Positions 1-10,184 of a stretch of DNA of 64,000 nucleotides are shown one piece after another. Each line of letters begins with the position of its first letter. Within the stretch, counting starts at the first letter, position 1. Made by a program: the position numbers and the translations under genes. The stretch comes from Sphingomonas canadensis (GTDB lineage Bacteria > Pseudomonadota > Alphaproteobacteria > Sphingomonadales > Sphingomonadaceae), in NCBI RefSeq assembly GCF_026013525.1, contig NZ_JAPDRA010000005.1, forward strand, positions 210,333 through 274,332, read 5' to 3'. Under the pieces are notes generated by a model, which had not been told where the DNA came from, searched no databases, and was given only the letters and a program-made list of their open reading frames with translations.

Positions 1-238
<238 letters not shown>

Positions 239-251
239 CCGTTCGCCACCG

Positions 252-290
252 TCCCGCCGCCGCCCGGAACGCGCCGGGGCGGCGGCGGGA
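252..290 (+). terminator. Strong GC hairpin after eno
   Basis: A 14-bp perfect stem (252-265 with 277-290) begins 13 bases after the eno stop codon. It is probably the eno terminator, although no T-run follows it, so it could also be an mRNA-stabilising hairpin. Confidence 0.55.
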
Positions 291-375
291 TGCGGCGGGC
301 CGTGCGCGGCGTTAACTACGAGTTCAGTAACACTACGGCTTGATTAACCAGCACAATTAAGCAAGAATCGCTTCC

Positions 376-696
376 ATGGCGCGTAGTTCAACCGTTCGGA
401 CGATCTTCAGCAGCGCGGGCATCCCCGCGCTGGCCGTCACCGTGATCGGCTTCTTCGGCTATATCGCGGTGCTGGGTCCCAACGGCGTGCTCGCCTATCA
501 GGACGTCCGTCAGCAGGTGGCCGAGAAATCGGCGAGGTTCAACGACCTCGACAAGCGCCGGGCGGAGATCCGCAACCGCGTCGATCTGCTTGATCAGAAG
601 CGCGGCGCCGATCCCGATCTGGTCGAGGAACTGGCGCGCAAGCGGCTGAACGTCGCGCATCCGGAAGACCTGATCGTCCTCGACGAGGCGAAGTAA
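376..696 (+). CDS. ftsB: Septum formation initiator FtsB/DivIC-like
   Basis: A 106-residue bitopic division protein. A short basic N-terminus is followed by one membrane segment (about residues 16-36), then a coiled coil (about 40-75) and a C-terminal FtsB tail (ARKRLNVAHPEDLIVLDEAK-like). In the divisome FtsB pairs with FtsL and FtsQ on the periplasmic side. It sits between eno and pdhA, a common alphaproteobacterial order. The start at 376 gives the normal family length; no strong Shine-Dalgarno is visible. Confidence 0.9.
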   Translation: MARSSTVRTIFSSAGIPALAVTVIGFFGYIAVLGPNGVLAYQDVRQQVAEKSARFNDLDKRRAEIRNRVDLLDQKRGADPDLVEELARKRLNVAHPEDLIVLDEAK

Positions 697-839
697 CCGC
701 ACCCGTTCGCGCCCAAAGCGCGCGATTTTCCGCGATAGGATGCCTGTGCCACGGCGTTTTTGGCCGGGTTGACGTTGCGTCGGGGCCGCGAAGCCGCTTA
801 TAGGCCAGCTTCCTGCTCTCCCCGGGAGGACTGTCGCAC

Positions 840-1889
840 GTGGCCAAAACGCCCGCCAAGAAAACCCCCGCCGTTCCCGCCGTACCCAATCGCGAACGGC
901 CGGACGAACCAAATAGGTACAATGCATCGAAGGAAGAGCTGATCGAGCTCTATCGCCAGATGCTGCTGATCCGCCGTTTCGAGGAGAAGGCGGGCCAGCT
1001 CTATGGCCTCGGCTTCATCGGCGGCTTCTGCCACCTCTACATCGGGCAGGAGGCGGTCGCGGTCGGCCTGCAGTCCGCGCTGGATGGCGAGAAGGACAGC
1101 GTCATCACCGGCTATCGCGATCATGGCCACATGCTTGCCTATGGCATCGATCCCAAGGTGATCATGGCGGAGCTGACCGGCCGCGCCGCGGGCATCTCGC
1201 GCGGCAAGGGCGGGTCGATGCACATGTTCTCGACCGAGCGTAAGTTCTACGGCGGCCACGGCATCGTCGGCGCCCAGGTGAGCCTGGGCACGGGCCTGGC
1301 CTTCGCGCACAAGTACAACGAGGACGGCGGCGTCTGCATGGCCTATTTCGGCGACGGCGCCGCGAACCAGGGCCAGGTGTACGAAAGCTTCAACATGGCA
1401 GAGCTGTGGAAGCTGCCGATCGTCTATGTGATCGAGAACAACCAGTACGCCATGGGCACCTCGATCCATCGCGCATCGGCAGAGGACCAGCTTTACCGCC
1501 GCGGTGAGAGCTTCCGCATCCCCGGCATCCAGGTGGACGGCATGGACGTGCTGGCCTGCCGCGGCGCGGCCGAGGAAGCGCTCGCCTGGGTCCGCGCGGG
1601 CAAGGGGCCGATCATCCTGGAGATGAAGACCTATCGCTACCGCGGCCATTCGATGTCCGATCCCGCCAAGTATCGCAGCCGTGAGGAGGTCCAGTCGGTC
1701 CGCGAGAAATCCGATCCGATCGAGCATGCGAAGCGGGACCTGGACGCGCTCAACGTGAAGGAAGAGGAGCTGAAGGCGATCGAGGCGGAGATCCGCAAGA
1801 TCGTGAGCGAGGCCGCCGACTTCGCCGAGACCGCGCCCGAGCCCGATCCTGCCGAGCTGTATACCGACGTGCTGGTGGAGGCGTATTGA
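840..1889 (+). CDS. pdhA: Pyruvate dehydrogenase E1 component, alpha subunit
   Basis: A 349-residue E1 alpha subunit of pyruvate dehydrogenase, which decarboxylates pyruvate with thiamine diphosphate. The thiamine/Mg motif is visible as [15 protein letters not shown], and the heterodimer loop region includes [16 protein letters not shown]. The GTG start at 840 is chosen because GGGAGGA lies at 824-830. An Ala/Lys/Pro-rich N-terminus of about 25 residues precedes the conserved domain, as in other alphaproteobacteria. The stop lies one base before pdhB, so the two are translationally linked. Confidence 0.97.
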   Translation: MAKTPAKKTPAVPAVPNRERPDEPNRYNASKEELIELYRQMLLIRRFEEKAGQLYGLGFIGGFCHLYIGQEAVAVGLQSALDGEKDSVITGYRDHGHMLAYGIDPKVIMAELTGRAAGISRGKGGSMHMFSTERKFYGGHGIVGAQVSLGTGLAFAHKYNEDGGVCMAYFGDGAANQGQVYESFNMAELWKLPIVYVIENNQYAMGTSIHRASAEDQLYRRGESFRIPGIQVDGMDVLACRGAAEEALAWVRAGKGPIILEMKTYRYRGHSMSDPAKYRSREEVQSVREKSDPIEHAKRDLDALNVKEEELKAIEAEIRKIVSEAADFAETAPEPDPAELYTDVLVEAY

Positions 1890-1890
1890 G

Positions 1891-3270
1891 ATGGCGATCG
1901 AACTGAAGATGCCGGCGCTGTCGCCCACCATGGAAGAGGGCACGCTGGCCAAGTGGCTCGTCAAGGAAGGCGACACGGTGAAGTCCGGCGACATCCTGGC
2001 CGAGATCGAGACCGACAAGGCGACGATGGAGTTCGAGGCGGTGGACGAAGGCACGATCGCCTCGATCCTGATCCCCGAGGGCACCGACAATGTGAAGGTT
2101 GGCACCGTGATCGCGATGATCGCGGGCGAGGGCGAGAGCGCCGATGCGGTGGCCGCGCCCCGGCATGAGCCCGAGGTGGCGGCGCGCGCCGAAGCCGCGC
2201 CGGCTCCCGCGCCGGTTGCGGCTCCAGCGAAGCCGGCGCCGGCCCCCGCCGCCGCGCCCGAATCCGAGGTCCCGGCCGGCACCGCGATGGTGAAGCTCAC
2301 CGTCCGCGAGGCGCTGCGCGACGCGATGGCGGAGGAAATGCGCGCCGATCCGCGCGTGTTCGTGATGGGCGAGGAAGTCGCCGAATATCAGGGCGCCTAC
2401 AAGGTCACCCAGGGGCTGCTGGAGGAGTTCGGCGCCAAGCGGGTGATCGACACCCCGATCACCGAATATGGCTTCGCGGGCGTGGGCACGGGCGCGGCGA
2501 TGGGCGGGCTGAAACCCATCATCGAGTTCATGACCTTCAACTTCGCGATGCAGGCGATCGATCACATCATCAATTCGGCCGCGAAGACCAACTATATGTC
2601 CGGCGGCCAGATGCGCTGCCCGATCGTGTTCCGCGGCCCCAATGGCGCGGCCAGCCGCGTCGGCGCGCAGCACAGCCAGAATTATGCGCCCTGGTATGCC
2701 GCGATCCCCGGCCTGATCGTGATCGCGCCCTATGATTCGGCCGACGCCAAGGGGCTGCTGAAGGCGGCGATCCGCAGCGAGGATCCGGTGGTCTTTCTGG
2801 AAAACGAGCTGGTCTACGGCCGCAGCTTCGATGTGCCGGCGGCCGACGATTGGGTGCTGCCGATCGGGAAGGCCCGCGTGATGCGCCCGGGCAAGGACGT
2901 GACGCTGGTCAGCTATTCGATAGGCGTCGGCATCGCGCTGGAAGCGGCCGAGGCGCTGGCGGGCGAGGGCATCGACGCCGAGGTGATCGACCTGCGCACG
3001 CTGCGCCCGCTCGACAAGGCGGCGGTGCTGGAAAGCCTGAAGAAGACCAACCGCATCGTGGTGGTGGAGGAAGGCTTCCCGGTCTGCTCGATCGCGTCGG
3101 AGATCGCGGCGATCGTGATGGAAGAGGGCTTCGACGATCTCGACGCGCCCGTCCTGCGCGTCACCAACGAGGATGTGCCGCTGCCCTACGCCGCCAATCT
3201 GGAGAAGCTCGCGCTGGTCAACGCCGCGCGCGTGATCGAGGCGGTGAAGAAGGTCACCTACCGGGTCTGA
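1891..3270 (+). CDS. pdhB: Pyruvate dehydrogenase E1 component, beta subunit with N-terminal lipoyl domain
   Basis: A 459-residue E1 beta subunit. Residues 1-80 form a lipoyl domain with the lipoylated Lys at about position 43 ([11 protein letters not shown]). Residues 80-130 are an Ala/Pro-rich swinging linker, and the rest is the transketolase pyrimidine-binding and C-terminal domains ([28 protein letters not shown]). An extra lipoyl domain on E1 beta is known from Zymomonas, Sinorhizobium and sphingomonads. No E2 (pdhC) follows here; the next genes run in the opposite direction. Confidence 0.97.
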   Translation: MAIELKMPALSPTMEEGTLAKWLVKEGDTVKSGDILAEIETDKATMEFEAVDEGTIASILIPEGTDNVKVGTVIAMIAGEGESADAVAAPRHEPEVAARAEAAPAPAPVAAPAKPAPAPAAAPESEVPAGTAMVKLTVREALRDAMAEEMRADPRVFVMGEEVAEYQGAYKVTQGLLEEFGAKRVIDTPITEYGFAGVGTGAAMGGLKPIIEFMTFNFAMQAIDHIINSAAKTNYMSGGQMRCPIVFRGPNGAASRVGAQHSQNYAPWYAAIPGLIVIAPYDSADAKGLLKAAIRSEDPVVFLENELVYGRSFDVPAADDWVLPIGKARVMRPGKDVTLVSYSIGVGIALEAAEALAGEGIDAEVIDLRTLRPLDKAAVLESLKKTNRIVVVEEGFPVCSIASEIAAIVMEEGFDDLDAPVLRVTNEDVPLPYAANLEKLALVNAARVIEAVKKVTYRV

Positions 3271-3297
3271 TCCCGCGCCGGAATGCGCCGGGCGGCC

Positions 3298-3960
3298 TCA
3301 GCAGGTCGCCCGGGTCGCGTTCTCGGCGTTGTAGATCTGGGTCAGGTCGCGCGCGTCGCGCACCATCATCGACGCGACCTCGACGATCTCGGTGGTGGGC
3401 GCGAGCGAGGTCTTCACCAGCGGCTGATATTCGTAATACACCTCGACGAACATCGTCGCGCCATTGTCCGGCGCCACAGCCTGGCGCCCGCTGGGCCCCA
3501 TGCCGGTCATGTTCGTCCCGCTCGATTGCCCGACGGTGCCATAGGTGGAGCCGTGCGTGGTCTTGCTGCCGCGGCAACGCTGCCACGTGATCTTGTAAGT
3601 GCTGTTGGTGTTCGGATTTGCCGTCGGCTCCAGGCTCGACAGGATCACCCGCCCGTTGGCGTAGAGCTCCAACTCGCCCGCCTGCAATCCGGCACCGGTC
3701 AGCAAGTCGTTGATGTCGGCCTCGCTGATCGTCTTGGCCATGAGCTGGCCGCCCGATCCCATCCGCGCGGCGTTGTCGGCCAGGTGCAGCGCGAGCTGGC
3801 TGATCCGCATCCGCGTGGTGATATAGTTCGTCAGCTCCGCGCCGGTCAGGCTCATCACCAGCAGGATCGGCAGCGAGAGCGCGAATTCCAGCAGCGCCGC
3901 GCCGCGGGTATCGCGCCCCAGCCGTCCGGTGCCGCGCAGGAGGAGGGCGATCCGCTTCAC
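3298..3960 (-). CDS. TadE-like pilus assembly protein
   Basis: A 220-residue minor-pilin-like protein. It starts with a basic stretch, then the TadE signature DTRGAALLEFALSLPILLVM, a pseudopilin-like membrane segment (about residues 17-45). The rest is an extracytoplasmic domain with a C-terminal pair of Cys residues. The GTG start at 3960 overlaps the stop of the upstream gene (GTGA), so it is the third gene of a coupled tadG-tadE-tadE set. Which of the two TadE-like copies is TadE or TadF cannot be decided from sequence alone. Confidence 0.85.
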   Translation of the reverse strand: MKRIALLLRGTGRLGRDTRGAALLEFALSLPILLVMSLTGAELTNYITTRMRISQLALHLADNAARMGSGGQLMAKTISEADINDLLTGAGLQAGELELYANGRVILSSLEPTANPNTNSTYKITWQRCRGSKTTHGSTYGTVGQSSGTNMTGMGPSGRQAVAPDNGATMFVEVYYEYQPLVKTSLAPTTEIVEVASMMVRDARDLTQIYNAENATRATC

Positions 3961-4601
3961 TGGCAGTTCCTCACCGCCGGGGTCGCCTGATCGCCATAGG
4001 GCTGGTTGCGCAGCACCGTGGTCGCGGTGACCGTGGTGCTGTTCGATCCGCCCAGGAAGCCATAGACCGGGAAGAAGCGCGGATAGCTTACCGAAACCGT
4101 GTAGAGCACCGCATCGCGCGCGTTGCCCTGGCCGGTGTTGCCGCTGTTGTCCCACCGGCTGTTGTTGTTGGTGTCCTCATAAGGCTCGCCGTTGTTGCAG
4201 CGCCCGTTGCGATCGGTGTCGGTGAACGGCTCATATTGCTGGACGGCGGCGGCGGCATAGTTGCGGTAGTATTTGCGGCTGATCGTGGTGGTGGCGTTGT
4301 TGGCGATGGCCGAAACCTGGTCGCGCACGCGGTTGTCCAGCGTGGTCTGGGTGTCCGATTCCAGCCCGCTCTCCAGAGTCGCGTCGCGCGCGGTCTTCTG
4401 GACGATGCCCTGCAGCACCGATCGCATGTACAGCGTGTGCGCCACGTCGAACGCGGCGACCAGCAGGAAACTCATCACGGGCGCCACGATCGCGAATTCC
4501 ACGATCGTGGCGCCACGCTGCTCGCGTGCGATCCGGCGAAGCGTCGCCGCCGTACTCCGCAGAGGCGGCGGCCTGCGCCGATGGGAGACAGGCCGGATCA
4601 T
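3957..4601 (-). CDS. TadE-like protein with calcium-binding-like loops
   Basis: A 214-residue protein with the TadE signature (EQRGATIVEFAIVAPVMSF, about residues 27-45) and a single membrane helix. Residues 128-151 contain two Asp/Asn-rich loops (DTDRNGR and DTNNNSRWD) that look like dockerin or EF-hand calcium sites, unusual in a TadE protein. The ATG at 4601 overlaps the TGA of the upstream vWA protein (ATGA), which fixes the start. It is likely assembled with the two neighbouring proteins in a Tad-type pilus or surface apparatus, but no tadA/B/C ATPase or platform genes are in this window. Confidence 0.85.
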   Translation of the reverse strand: MIRPVSHRRRPPPLRSTAATLRRIAREQRGATIVEFAIVAPVMSFLLVAAFDVAHTLYMRSVLQGIVQKTARDATLESGLESDTQTTLDNRVRDQVSAIANNATTTISRKYYRNYAAAAVQQYEPFTDTDRNGRCNNGEPYEDTNNNSRWDNSGNTGQGNARDAVLYTVSVSYPRFFPVYGFLGGSNSTTVTATTVLRNQPYGDQATPAVRNCQ

Positions 4602-6658
4602 CGCGTGAGCCTTAGCTGCGATATCTGCGATGCGATCGAGCTGAAGGTCTGCTGGAGCTGCGCCGAGTTGCGCGCGGCGAAATAGCGGCCGTCGCTGGCG
4701 CAGGTCCGCAGCATGTCCTCGATCGTCGTGTTGGAGGCGCCGAACCAGATCACCCACAGCGTGATGTTCTTGTTCTTCACCGCGGAGCAGATCGCCTGGG
4801 TACGCAGGTTGACCTGCTGGGTCAGTGTGCCCGTGGTAAGGCATCCGTCGGTGGGCGCCGTGTTTTCGGCCGTCTGGCGCCGGTCGAACCAGGGGATGCC
4901 ATAGGCGGTATAGTTGAGTACGCCCGTGCAGGCTTCACCATCGGTCATGAAGATCATGTGCCGCGCGATGTCGCCGCCGGTGGGCGTGGTCGCGTTCTCC
5001 GACGCGAAGATGCCGTCCGGCGACATGAAGCGCGCGCCCCAGATCAGGCCGATGTCGTGATAAGTGTTGCCGGTCGGGCTCAGGCTGTCGACATAGGATT
5101 CGAAGCTGCTGGCGCCGCTCCAGCTCTGCAGCTTGCGCGCCTCGCGGGGGCAGTAATAGGACGACGCATTGGCATATTCGTCGGTCGTGTTCATGTCGCT
5201 GCGGTCGTTGGTGCCGCTGTAGCCCCAATAGCTGGACGTGAGCCGCGGCGTGTAGATGATGCCGGGCAGGGCAGGCCCCCACAGCGTGTCGGGAGAGCTC
5301 TGGTTCGGAATCTCGTCAATGTTCAGGTCGTGCGCGCCGGACGGGATCGGGTCGTAGCTGGTGGCCCGCACGGTGGTGCGCTCCTCGATGCAGCCGTCCC
5401 AGGAGATCGTCTTGTTCGCGCCGTTGGTGCCCACGTTGGACTGGAACGAGCTGTTCCAGGCGGTGCCGTTTTTCAGGCCGCTGATATCCTTCGCCAGCCG
5501 GTAGTAGCGGTAGCCGTCGAACACCTGGCTCGTCGTGTCGGTGCCGGTCGAGGTCTGGCTGTAATAGCGGTAATAATATCCGTCCGCCGTTCGGTAATAG
5601 AATCGGCAGCGCCCGTCGCTGGAGCGATAGTCGCGGAACGAATATTCGTACCAATAGGCATATTGGCGCGTGTTCCAGGTCGTCGTCCTGGGATTGGTCC
5701 CGGTGGTCGTCTCGTCGCGGCGGCCGGATTCGTTGCCGGAGTAATAGCGCAGCTCGTTGCCCGGAACCTTCGACTGGCAGTCGGACTGGCTGGTCGCGGT
5801 CGTGTTGTTCGATGCGTTCTGCCAGCTTCCCGAATTGCTGCGGCTCCAGCTATCGCTGGTCTGGGTGACGTCGCCATCGGCCCAGGTGGTGGTGGTGACC
5901 GTGCGGTAGCGCGGCTCGCGCGACTGATAGGTCCAAGTGTTCGCGAAATAGCTGGTCGGCAGCAGCTTGCCCACGTTGACGTTGGTCGAATAGGGCATGA
6001 AGCCGAAGCGGATCTGGACCGAACTGGAAACGCCCGTTCCGCTCGGCGTGGTCGAGCAGGACGCCGTGGTGTCGAGGTTGGCCACAACCTCGAAGAAGCA
6101 CTTCACCGATTTCTTCAGGCTGGTGATCTTGTCGTCGGTATCGCTGGAAACGGCCTTGTCGTCCATCGATCCGGTGACGTCGAGCACGAACATCACGTCG
6201 GTGTTCGGCAGCCGCATTTCGGCATCGCAGGTCACGCTCAGCGTCTCTGTGGTGCGGCCGAAGATGCGCATCAGCGTCATCGGCACCACGGCCGATGCCG
6301 TTCCGGTAACCTTGCCGCCGCTTTCCGAATAGGATTTGGTCAGCGATGTCGCGCCATAGGGCGATGCCTGGATATTCGCGTCGAAGAAGCGTTCGGCCTG
6401 GGTGCGCGGCGCATAGCTGCTCTGGCTCCAGACGCCGCCGCCCATCGCCTTGCGCCCCGCGAGCGCGCCGGCGTCGCAAGCATGTTGCAGCCGCGTCTTG
6501 ACGATGTACATGCGGCTGAGGTCGACGCCGCCGCCGACCATGCCGGCAAGCGGGACGAGGGCGGCTGCCATGATCGTAATGGTGTTGCCGCGCGTATCGC
6601 GCGCAAGCCTGCTTAGAAAGGCGCGCGTGCTCCTCCAGCCCTGGCCCTCCGTGGACAT
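4598..6658 (-). CDS. TadG-like protein with von Willebrand factor A domain
   Basis: A 686-residue protein. Residues 18-70 match the Tad N-terminal module (RDTRGNTITIMAAALVPLAG, one membrane helix, then an AGALAG helix). A vWA domain begins at about residue 154 with the MIDAS motif DVTGS at 160-164. A long insertion (roughly residues 225-400) is very rich in Ser, Thr, Tyr, Asn and Arg. The end (DGRYFAARNSAQLQQTF) is typical of vWA/TadG proteins. The first gene of the three-gene set. The start at 6658 is chosen because upstream in-frame sequence overlaps the divergent gene and lacks coding character. Confidence 0.88.
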   Translation of the reverse strand: MSTEGQGWRSTRAFLSRLARDTRGNTITIMAAALVPLAGMVGGGVDLSRMYIVKTRLQHACDAGALAGRKAMGGGVWSQSSYAPRTQAERFFDANIQASPYGATSLTKSYSESGGKVTGTASAVVPMTLMRIFGRTTETLSVTCDAEMRLPNTDVMFVLDVTGSMDDKAVSSDTDDKITSLKKSVKCFFEVVANLDTTASCSTTPSGTGVSSSVQIRFGFMPYSTNVNVGKLLPTSYFANTWTYQSREPRYRTVTTTTWADGDVTQTSDSWSRSNSGSWQNASNNTTATSQSDCQSKVPGNELRYYSGNESGRRDETTTGTNPRTTTWNTRQYAYWYEYSFRDYRSSDGRCRFYYRTADGYYYRYYSQTSTGTDTTSQVFDGYRYYRLAKDISGLKNGTAWNSSFQSNVGTNGANKTISWDGCIEERTTVRATSYDPIPSGAHDLNIDEIPNQSSPDTLWGPALPGIIYTPRLTSSYWGYSGTNDRSDMNTTDEYANASSYYCPREARKLQSWSGASSFESYVDSLSPTGNTYHDIGLIWGARFMSPDGIFASENATTPTGGDIARHMIFMTDGEACTGVLNYTAYGIPWFDRRQTAENTAPTDGCLTTGTLTQQVNLRTQAICSAVKNKNITLWVIWFGASNTTIEDMLRTCASDGRYFAARNSAQLQQTFSSIASQISQLRLTR

Positions 6659-6745
6659 GCTTGTAATCCCACCACCCCTATCAAGGCAGACAATGCTGCA
6701 AGTTGCGCTAACCCCACCTAAAGGCCCCCGGTTAACGGACCGCTT

Positions 6746-7462
6746 ATGCTTTCGGGGCGGGCGATGAGCGGCGCCGGGGCGGCATCGCCGGAACAGGAGA
6801 ATCCGGAGCGGGCGCTGGCGCTGGTCTATGCTCCGGCGGCGGCGCGCGCGGGATTTGCCGCGCTGCTGGCGCTGGACGACGCGCTGGCCCGGCTGGTGCG
6901 CACCACCAGCGAACCGGCGCTGGGGCAGATACGGCTGGCGTGGTGGCGCGACTCGCTCGCCCGGCTCGATGCGGGGACTGCACCCGCCGAGCCGGTGCTG
7001 CAGGCGCTCGCGGGCGCGGCGCTTCCCCGCGGCGTGACTGGTGCCGCGCTGGGGCGGATCGTCGATGGCTGGGAGGTGCTGATCGCCACCGAGACCCTCG
7101 ATGAGGCCGCGCTGGGCAACTATGCGCGCGGGCGCGGCGGGGCGCTGTTCACCGCGGCGGCCGCGCTGACCGGGGCCGATGCGCCTGGGCAGGTCGCGGC
7201 GGCGGGCGAAGGATGGGCGCTGTCCGATCTTGCCCGCAACCTGAGCGATCTGAACGCCGCCAGCCGGGCGCGGGAGATAGCGGCGGAACGGCTGGGCCGG
7301 GCGCTGGGGCAGGGGCCGCGCTGGGCGCGCGCACACCGGGCGCTGGGCGCGATGGCGATCGCCGCGCGGATGGATCTGGACGTGCCCGCCGCCGAGGCGA
7401 TCCCGCACGGCGCCCCGCGGCGCGTGTGGCGGATGCTGCGGCATCGTCTCACTGGCCGCTAG
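6746..7462 (+). CDS. Squalene/phytoene synthase family protein
   Basis: A 238-residue all-alpha protein. The segments ALLALDDALARLVRTTSEP and LGQIRLAWWRDSLARLD match the N-terminal half of the squalene/phytoene synthase family, and ALSDLARNLSDLNA lies where the second acidic motif is expected. It is shorter than true phytoene synthases (about 280-300 residues) and the classical DxxxD motifs are weak, so it may be an NDUFAF6-like assembly factor or another non-terpenoid member. Starts at 6746 and 6764 are both possible. Divergent from the tadG-like gene with about 87 bases between. Confidence 0.65.
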   Translation: MLSGRAMSGAGAASPEQENPERALALVYAPAAARAGFAALLALDDALARLVRTTSEPALGQIRLAWWRDSLARLDAGTAPAEPVLQALAGAALPRGVTGAALGRIVDGWEVLIATETLDEAALGNYARGRGGALFTAAAALTGADAPGQVAAAGEGWALSDLARNLSDLNAASRAREIAAERLGRALGQGPRWARAHRALGAMAIAARMDLDVPAAEAIPHGAPRRVWRMLRHRLTGR

Positions 7463-7514
7463 CCGGTCTCTGCGGTAGGACCGCCTGGGCTGACGCGAAG
7501 GGGAGACTCAGGCG

Positions 7515-8018
7515 ATGTGGCGCTATCTGGCGGGGGCGGTTGGGGCATTGCTGCTCGCCGGGGCCGGCGTTTTCCTGTTCCGCGGAACGGCGGCGCCCGA
7601 GGCCAAGGCCCCGCCGCAGCCGCTGGCGGCCGTTCAGGAACCGCTGCCCGAGGAGGCGCCCAGCGCCCCCGAGCGGAGCCGCGAGCAGAAGCGCTTCGAT
7701 CGCGTGGACCGCGACAAGGACGGCACCATCACCCGCGAGGAATTTCTGGCGCTGCGGCGCAGGGCCTATGCGAAGCTGGACACCAACGGCGACGGCAAGC
7801 TGAGCTTCGACGAATGGGCCATTCGGACCACCAAGCGCTTTGCCGGGGCCGACAAGGACCGTTCGAGCACGCTGACCCGCGCCGAGTTCGCGACCACCGC
7901 GGTACGCCGCAAGCCCGCCGCGCCCAAATGCGCCTGCGCCCCGGCCAAGGCAGGTCCCGCCGCCAAGGCGCCACCGCCCGCTGCCGCTGCCGAGGAGGAG
8001 GGCGAGGGGGAAGAGTAA
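7515..8018 (+). CDS. Membrane-anchored EF-hand protein
   Basis: A 167-residue protein. Residues 1-23 are a signal anchor or signal peptide. After an Ala/Pro spacer come two good EF-hand loops (DRDKDGTITREEF and DTNGDGKLSFDEW) and a third weaker one (DKDRSSTLTRAEF). The C-terminus is Ala/Pro/Glu-rich and ends in an acidic run. It probably binds calcium in the periplasm; no enzymatic domain is visible. The start is preceded by a GGGGAG stretch at a suitable distance. Confidence 0.8.
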   Translation: MWRYLAGAVGALLLAGAGVFLFRGTAAPEAKAPPQPLAAVQEPLPEEAPSAPERSREQKRFDRVDRDKDGTITREEFLALRRRAYAKLDTNGDGKLSFDEWAIRTTKRFAGADKDRSSTLTRAEFATTAVRRKPAAPKCACAPAKAGPAAKAPPPAAAAEEEGEGEE

Positions 8019-8025
8019 GCCGCGC

Positions 8026-9339
8026 TCAGCCCGCCTGCCACGCCCCGAAGGCTTCGCGGGCGCGGGAGGTGTAGAGGAGCTTGCGATCGGCCTTCTTCGT
8101 CCGGCCGGTGATCGGGGGGAACAGGCCGAAGTTGACGTTCATCGGCTGATAGGTCTCGGCCTCCGCCGCGCCGGTGATGTGCGTCAGCAGCGCGCCCAGC
8201 GCGGTTTCCACCGGCGGTGCGGCCATCGCGGTTCCCGCAAGCTCCGCGGCGGCGAATCGCCCGGCAAGCAGGCCGATGGCCGCGCTCTCCACATAGCCCT
8301 CGCACCCCGTGATCTGCCCTGCGAAGCGGATGTGCGGGGCGCTGCGCAGCCGCAGTGTCGGGTCGAGCAGTTCGGGCGACTTGATGAAGGTGTTGCGATG
8401 CAGCCCGCCCAGCCGGGCGAACTCGGCATTCTCCAGCCCCGGGATGGTGCGGAAGATGCGGACCTGCTCGGCATGCTTCAGCTTGGTCTGGAAGCCGACC
8501 ATGTTCCACAGCGTGCCCGAGGCATTGTCCTGGCGGAGCTGGACCACCGCATAGGGCCAGCGCCCGGTGCGCGGATCATCGAGGCCGACGCCCTTCATCG
8601 GGCCGTAGCGCAGCGTGTCCACCCCGCGCTCCGCCATCACCTCGATGGGCATGCAGCCTTCGAAATAGGGCACATTCTCCCATTCGCGAAAGGCGCTCTT
8701 CTCGCCGTCGAGCAGCGCCTGGTGAAAGGCCAGATACTGGTCCTTGCTCATCGGGCAGTTGATGTAATCCTTGCCGCTGCCCTTGTTCCAGCGCGACTGG
8801 AACCATGCGGTATCCATGCCGATCGTGTCGAAATGGACGATCGGGGCGATCGCGTCGAAAAAGGCGAGCTGGTCCTTGCCCGTGGCGGCGCCGATGCTCC
8901 CGGCCAGCGCCTCGGCGGTCAGCGGGCCGGTGGCGACGATGGTCATGCCCGTATCGGGCAGCCGGTCGATCCGCTCGCGGATGATGGTGATGTTGGGATG
9001 CTGCGTCAGCGCGGCGGTTACGCCGTCGGCGAAGCCATCGCGGTCCACTGCCAGCGCGGAGCCGGCGGGCACCTTGTGCGCGTCGCCCTGCGCCATGATC
9101 AACGAGCCGAGGTCGCGCATCTCGCGATGGAGCAGGCCCACCGCATTGCGATCGGCATCGTCCGAACGGAAGCTGTTGGAACAGACCAGCTCGGCCAGCC
9201 GGTCGCTCTGGTGCGCGGGCGTCATCGCGCCGCTGCCGCGCATCTCCGAAATCCGAACCTTCCAGCCCGCCTGGGCGAGCTGCCACGCGGCCTCCGATCC
9301 GGCCAGGCCGCCGCCGATGATATGAATGTCATGGGTCAC
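8026..9339 (-). CDS. trmFO: Methylenetetrahydrofolate--tRNA-(uracil-5-)-methyltransferase
   Basis: A 437-residue FAD/folate-dependent enzyme that makes 5-methyluridine at tRNA position 54. The N-terminal dinucleotide motif [17 protein letters not shown], the LVCSNSFRS cysteine motif, [14 protein letters not shown] (second cysteine) and the C-terminal [11 protein letters not shown] are all present. The length is normal. TrmFO replaces S-adenosylmethionine-dependent TrmA in many alphaproteobacteria and Gram-positives. It is convergent with the EF-hand gene. Confidence 0.97.
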   Translation of the reverse strand: MTHDIHIIGGGLAGSEAAWQLAQAGWKVRISEMRGSGAMTPAHQSDRLAELVCSNSFRSDDADRNAVGLLHREMRDLGSLIMAQGDAHKVPAGSALAVDRDGFADGVTAALTQHPNITIIRERIDRLPDTGMTIVATGPLTAEALAGSIGAATGKDQLAFFDAIAPIVHFDTIGMDTAWFQSRWNKGSGKDYINCPMSKDQYLAFHQALLDGEKSAFREWENVPYFEGCMPIEVMAERGVDTLRYGPMKGVGLDDPRTGRWPYAVVQLRQDNASGTLWNMVGFQTKLKHAEQVRIFRTIPGLENAEFARLGGLHRNTFIKSPELLDPTLRLRSAPHIRFAGQITGCEGYVESAAIGLLAGRFAAAELAGTAMAAPPVETALGALLTHITGAAEAETYQPMNVNFGLFPPITGRTKKADRKLLYTSRAREAFGAWQAG

Positions 9340-9385
9340 GCCGCGGGCGATAGCGCAGCGCGCCGCGTGCGGCTATGGGCAGACG

Positions 9386-10033
9386 ATGCGAACAAAGCCC
9401 ATCGATCTGATCTTCCTTGCCGCCATCGCGATGGCGGTGGTGTTCTTCATCTCCGCGCGGAGCGGCGCGCCGCACGACGCGATGCTGGTGACGCAGAAGG
9501 GTGCCTGCGTCGGCCTGCTCGCCATATGGGCGTTGCTCAGGGCGCCGCGAACGCTGAGCGGGCGACTGATCGTGCTGGTGCTGGCGCTGGGCGCGGCGGG
9601 GGACATCCTGCTGGAGACGCACGGGCTGACCACGGGCGCGCTGGCGTTCCTGGGCGGGCATATCGCGGCGGTGGTGCTTTATCTGCGCAACCGGGGCGGC
9701 GGCGAGCTGATCGTGGCGGGCCTGGTGGCGCTGGGCGTGGCGGTGGTCGCCTGGCTGGCGCCCTATGACCGCAGCGCCGCGCCGGGGATCGCGCTCTATG
9801 CCGCCGGGCTGGGCGCGATGGCGGGAACGGCGCTGATCAGCCGCTTCCCGCGCATGCTGGTGGGGCTGGGCGCGTTGCTGTTCGTGCTTTCGGACCTGCT
9901 GATCTTCTGGCGGATGGGTTGGTTGATGAAGTCGCCGGTGCCGGGGATGCTGATCTGGCCGACCTATGCCGGGGGCCAGGCGCTGATCGCCTGGGGCGTG
10001 GTCACCACGCTGGTCCGCGAGCGCGAGGGCTGA
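9386..10033 (+). CDS. YhhN family membrane protein (lysoplasmalogenase-like)
   Basis: A 215-residue protein with about eight membrane segments. Conserved YhhN features include GDILLETHG in the third helix region and LSDLLIFWR near the C-terminus. Characterised members hydrolyse the vinyl-ether bond of lysoplasmalogens; the physiological role in this lineage is unknown. The ATG at 9386 is chosen because the longer frame overlaps the start of trmFO on the opposite strand and lacks membrane character. Confidence 0.85.
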   Translation: MRTKPIDLIFLAAIAMAVVFFISARSGAPHDAMLVTQKGACVGLLAIWALLRAPRTLSGRLIVLVLALGAAGDILLETHGLTTGALAFLGGHIAAVVLYLRNRGGGELIVAGLVALGVAVVAWLAPYDRSAAPGIALYAAGLGAMAGTALISRFPRMLVGLGALLFVLSDLLIFWRMGWLMKSPVPGMLIWPTYAGGQALIAWGVVTTLVREREG

Positions 10034-10044
10034 GCGGGTCTTGT

Positions 10045-10061
10045 TTTCACGCGAAGGCGCG
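10045..10061. repeat. Short dispersed repeat, copy 1
   Basis: The 17-base string TTTCACGCGAAGGCGCG occurs just after the YhhN gene. A copy with one mismatch lies at 10550-10566. It resembles, from memory, the REP-like sequences common between genes of sphingomonads. Confidence 0.4.
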
Positions 10062-10184
10062 ATGGTGGCTGGACTTGCGCGAAACGCCCGTATCGGCATC
10101 GGCCGCCAAGCAAGCTTGAGCGCCGGATAGAGGCCTGCCGCTGCTACAGAGCCCCTTCGCGGGCGATAGATATCCCGCCCCGGA

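Noticed and set aside
344..360. TTAA-N9-TTAA as a full CtrA box upstream of ftsB
   Set aside because: The consensus spacing is seven, not nine; kept only as a half-site note.
4958..6616. Open frame of 552 residues opposite the TadG-like gene
   Set aside because: No domain; composition of a shadow frame, and the TadG-like frame has clear motifs.
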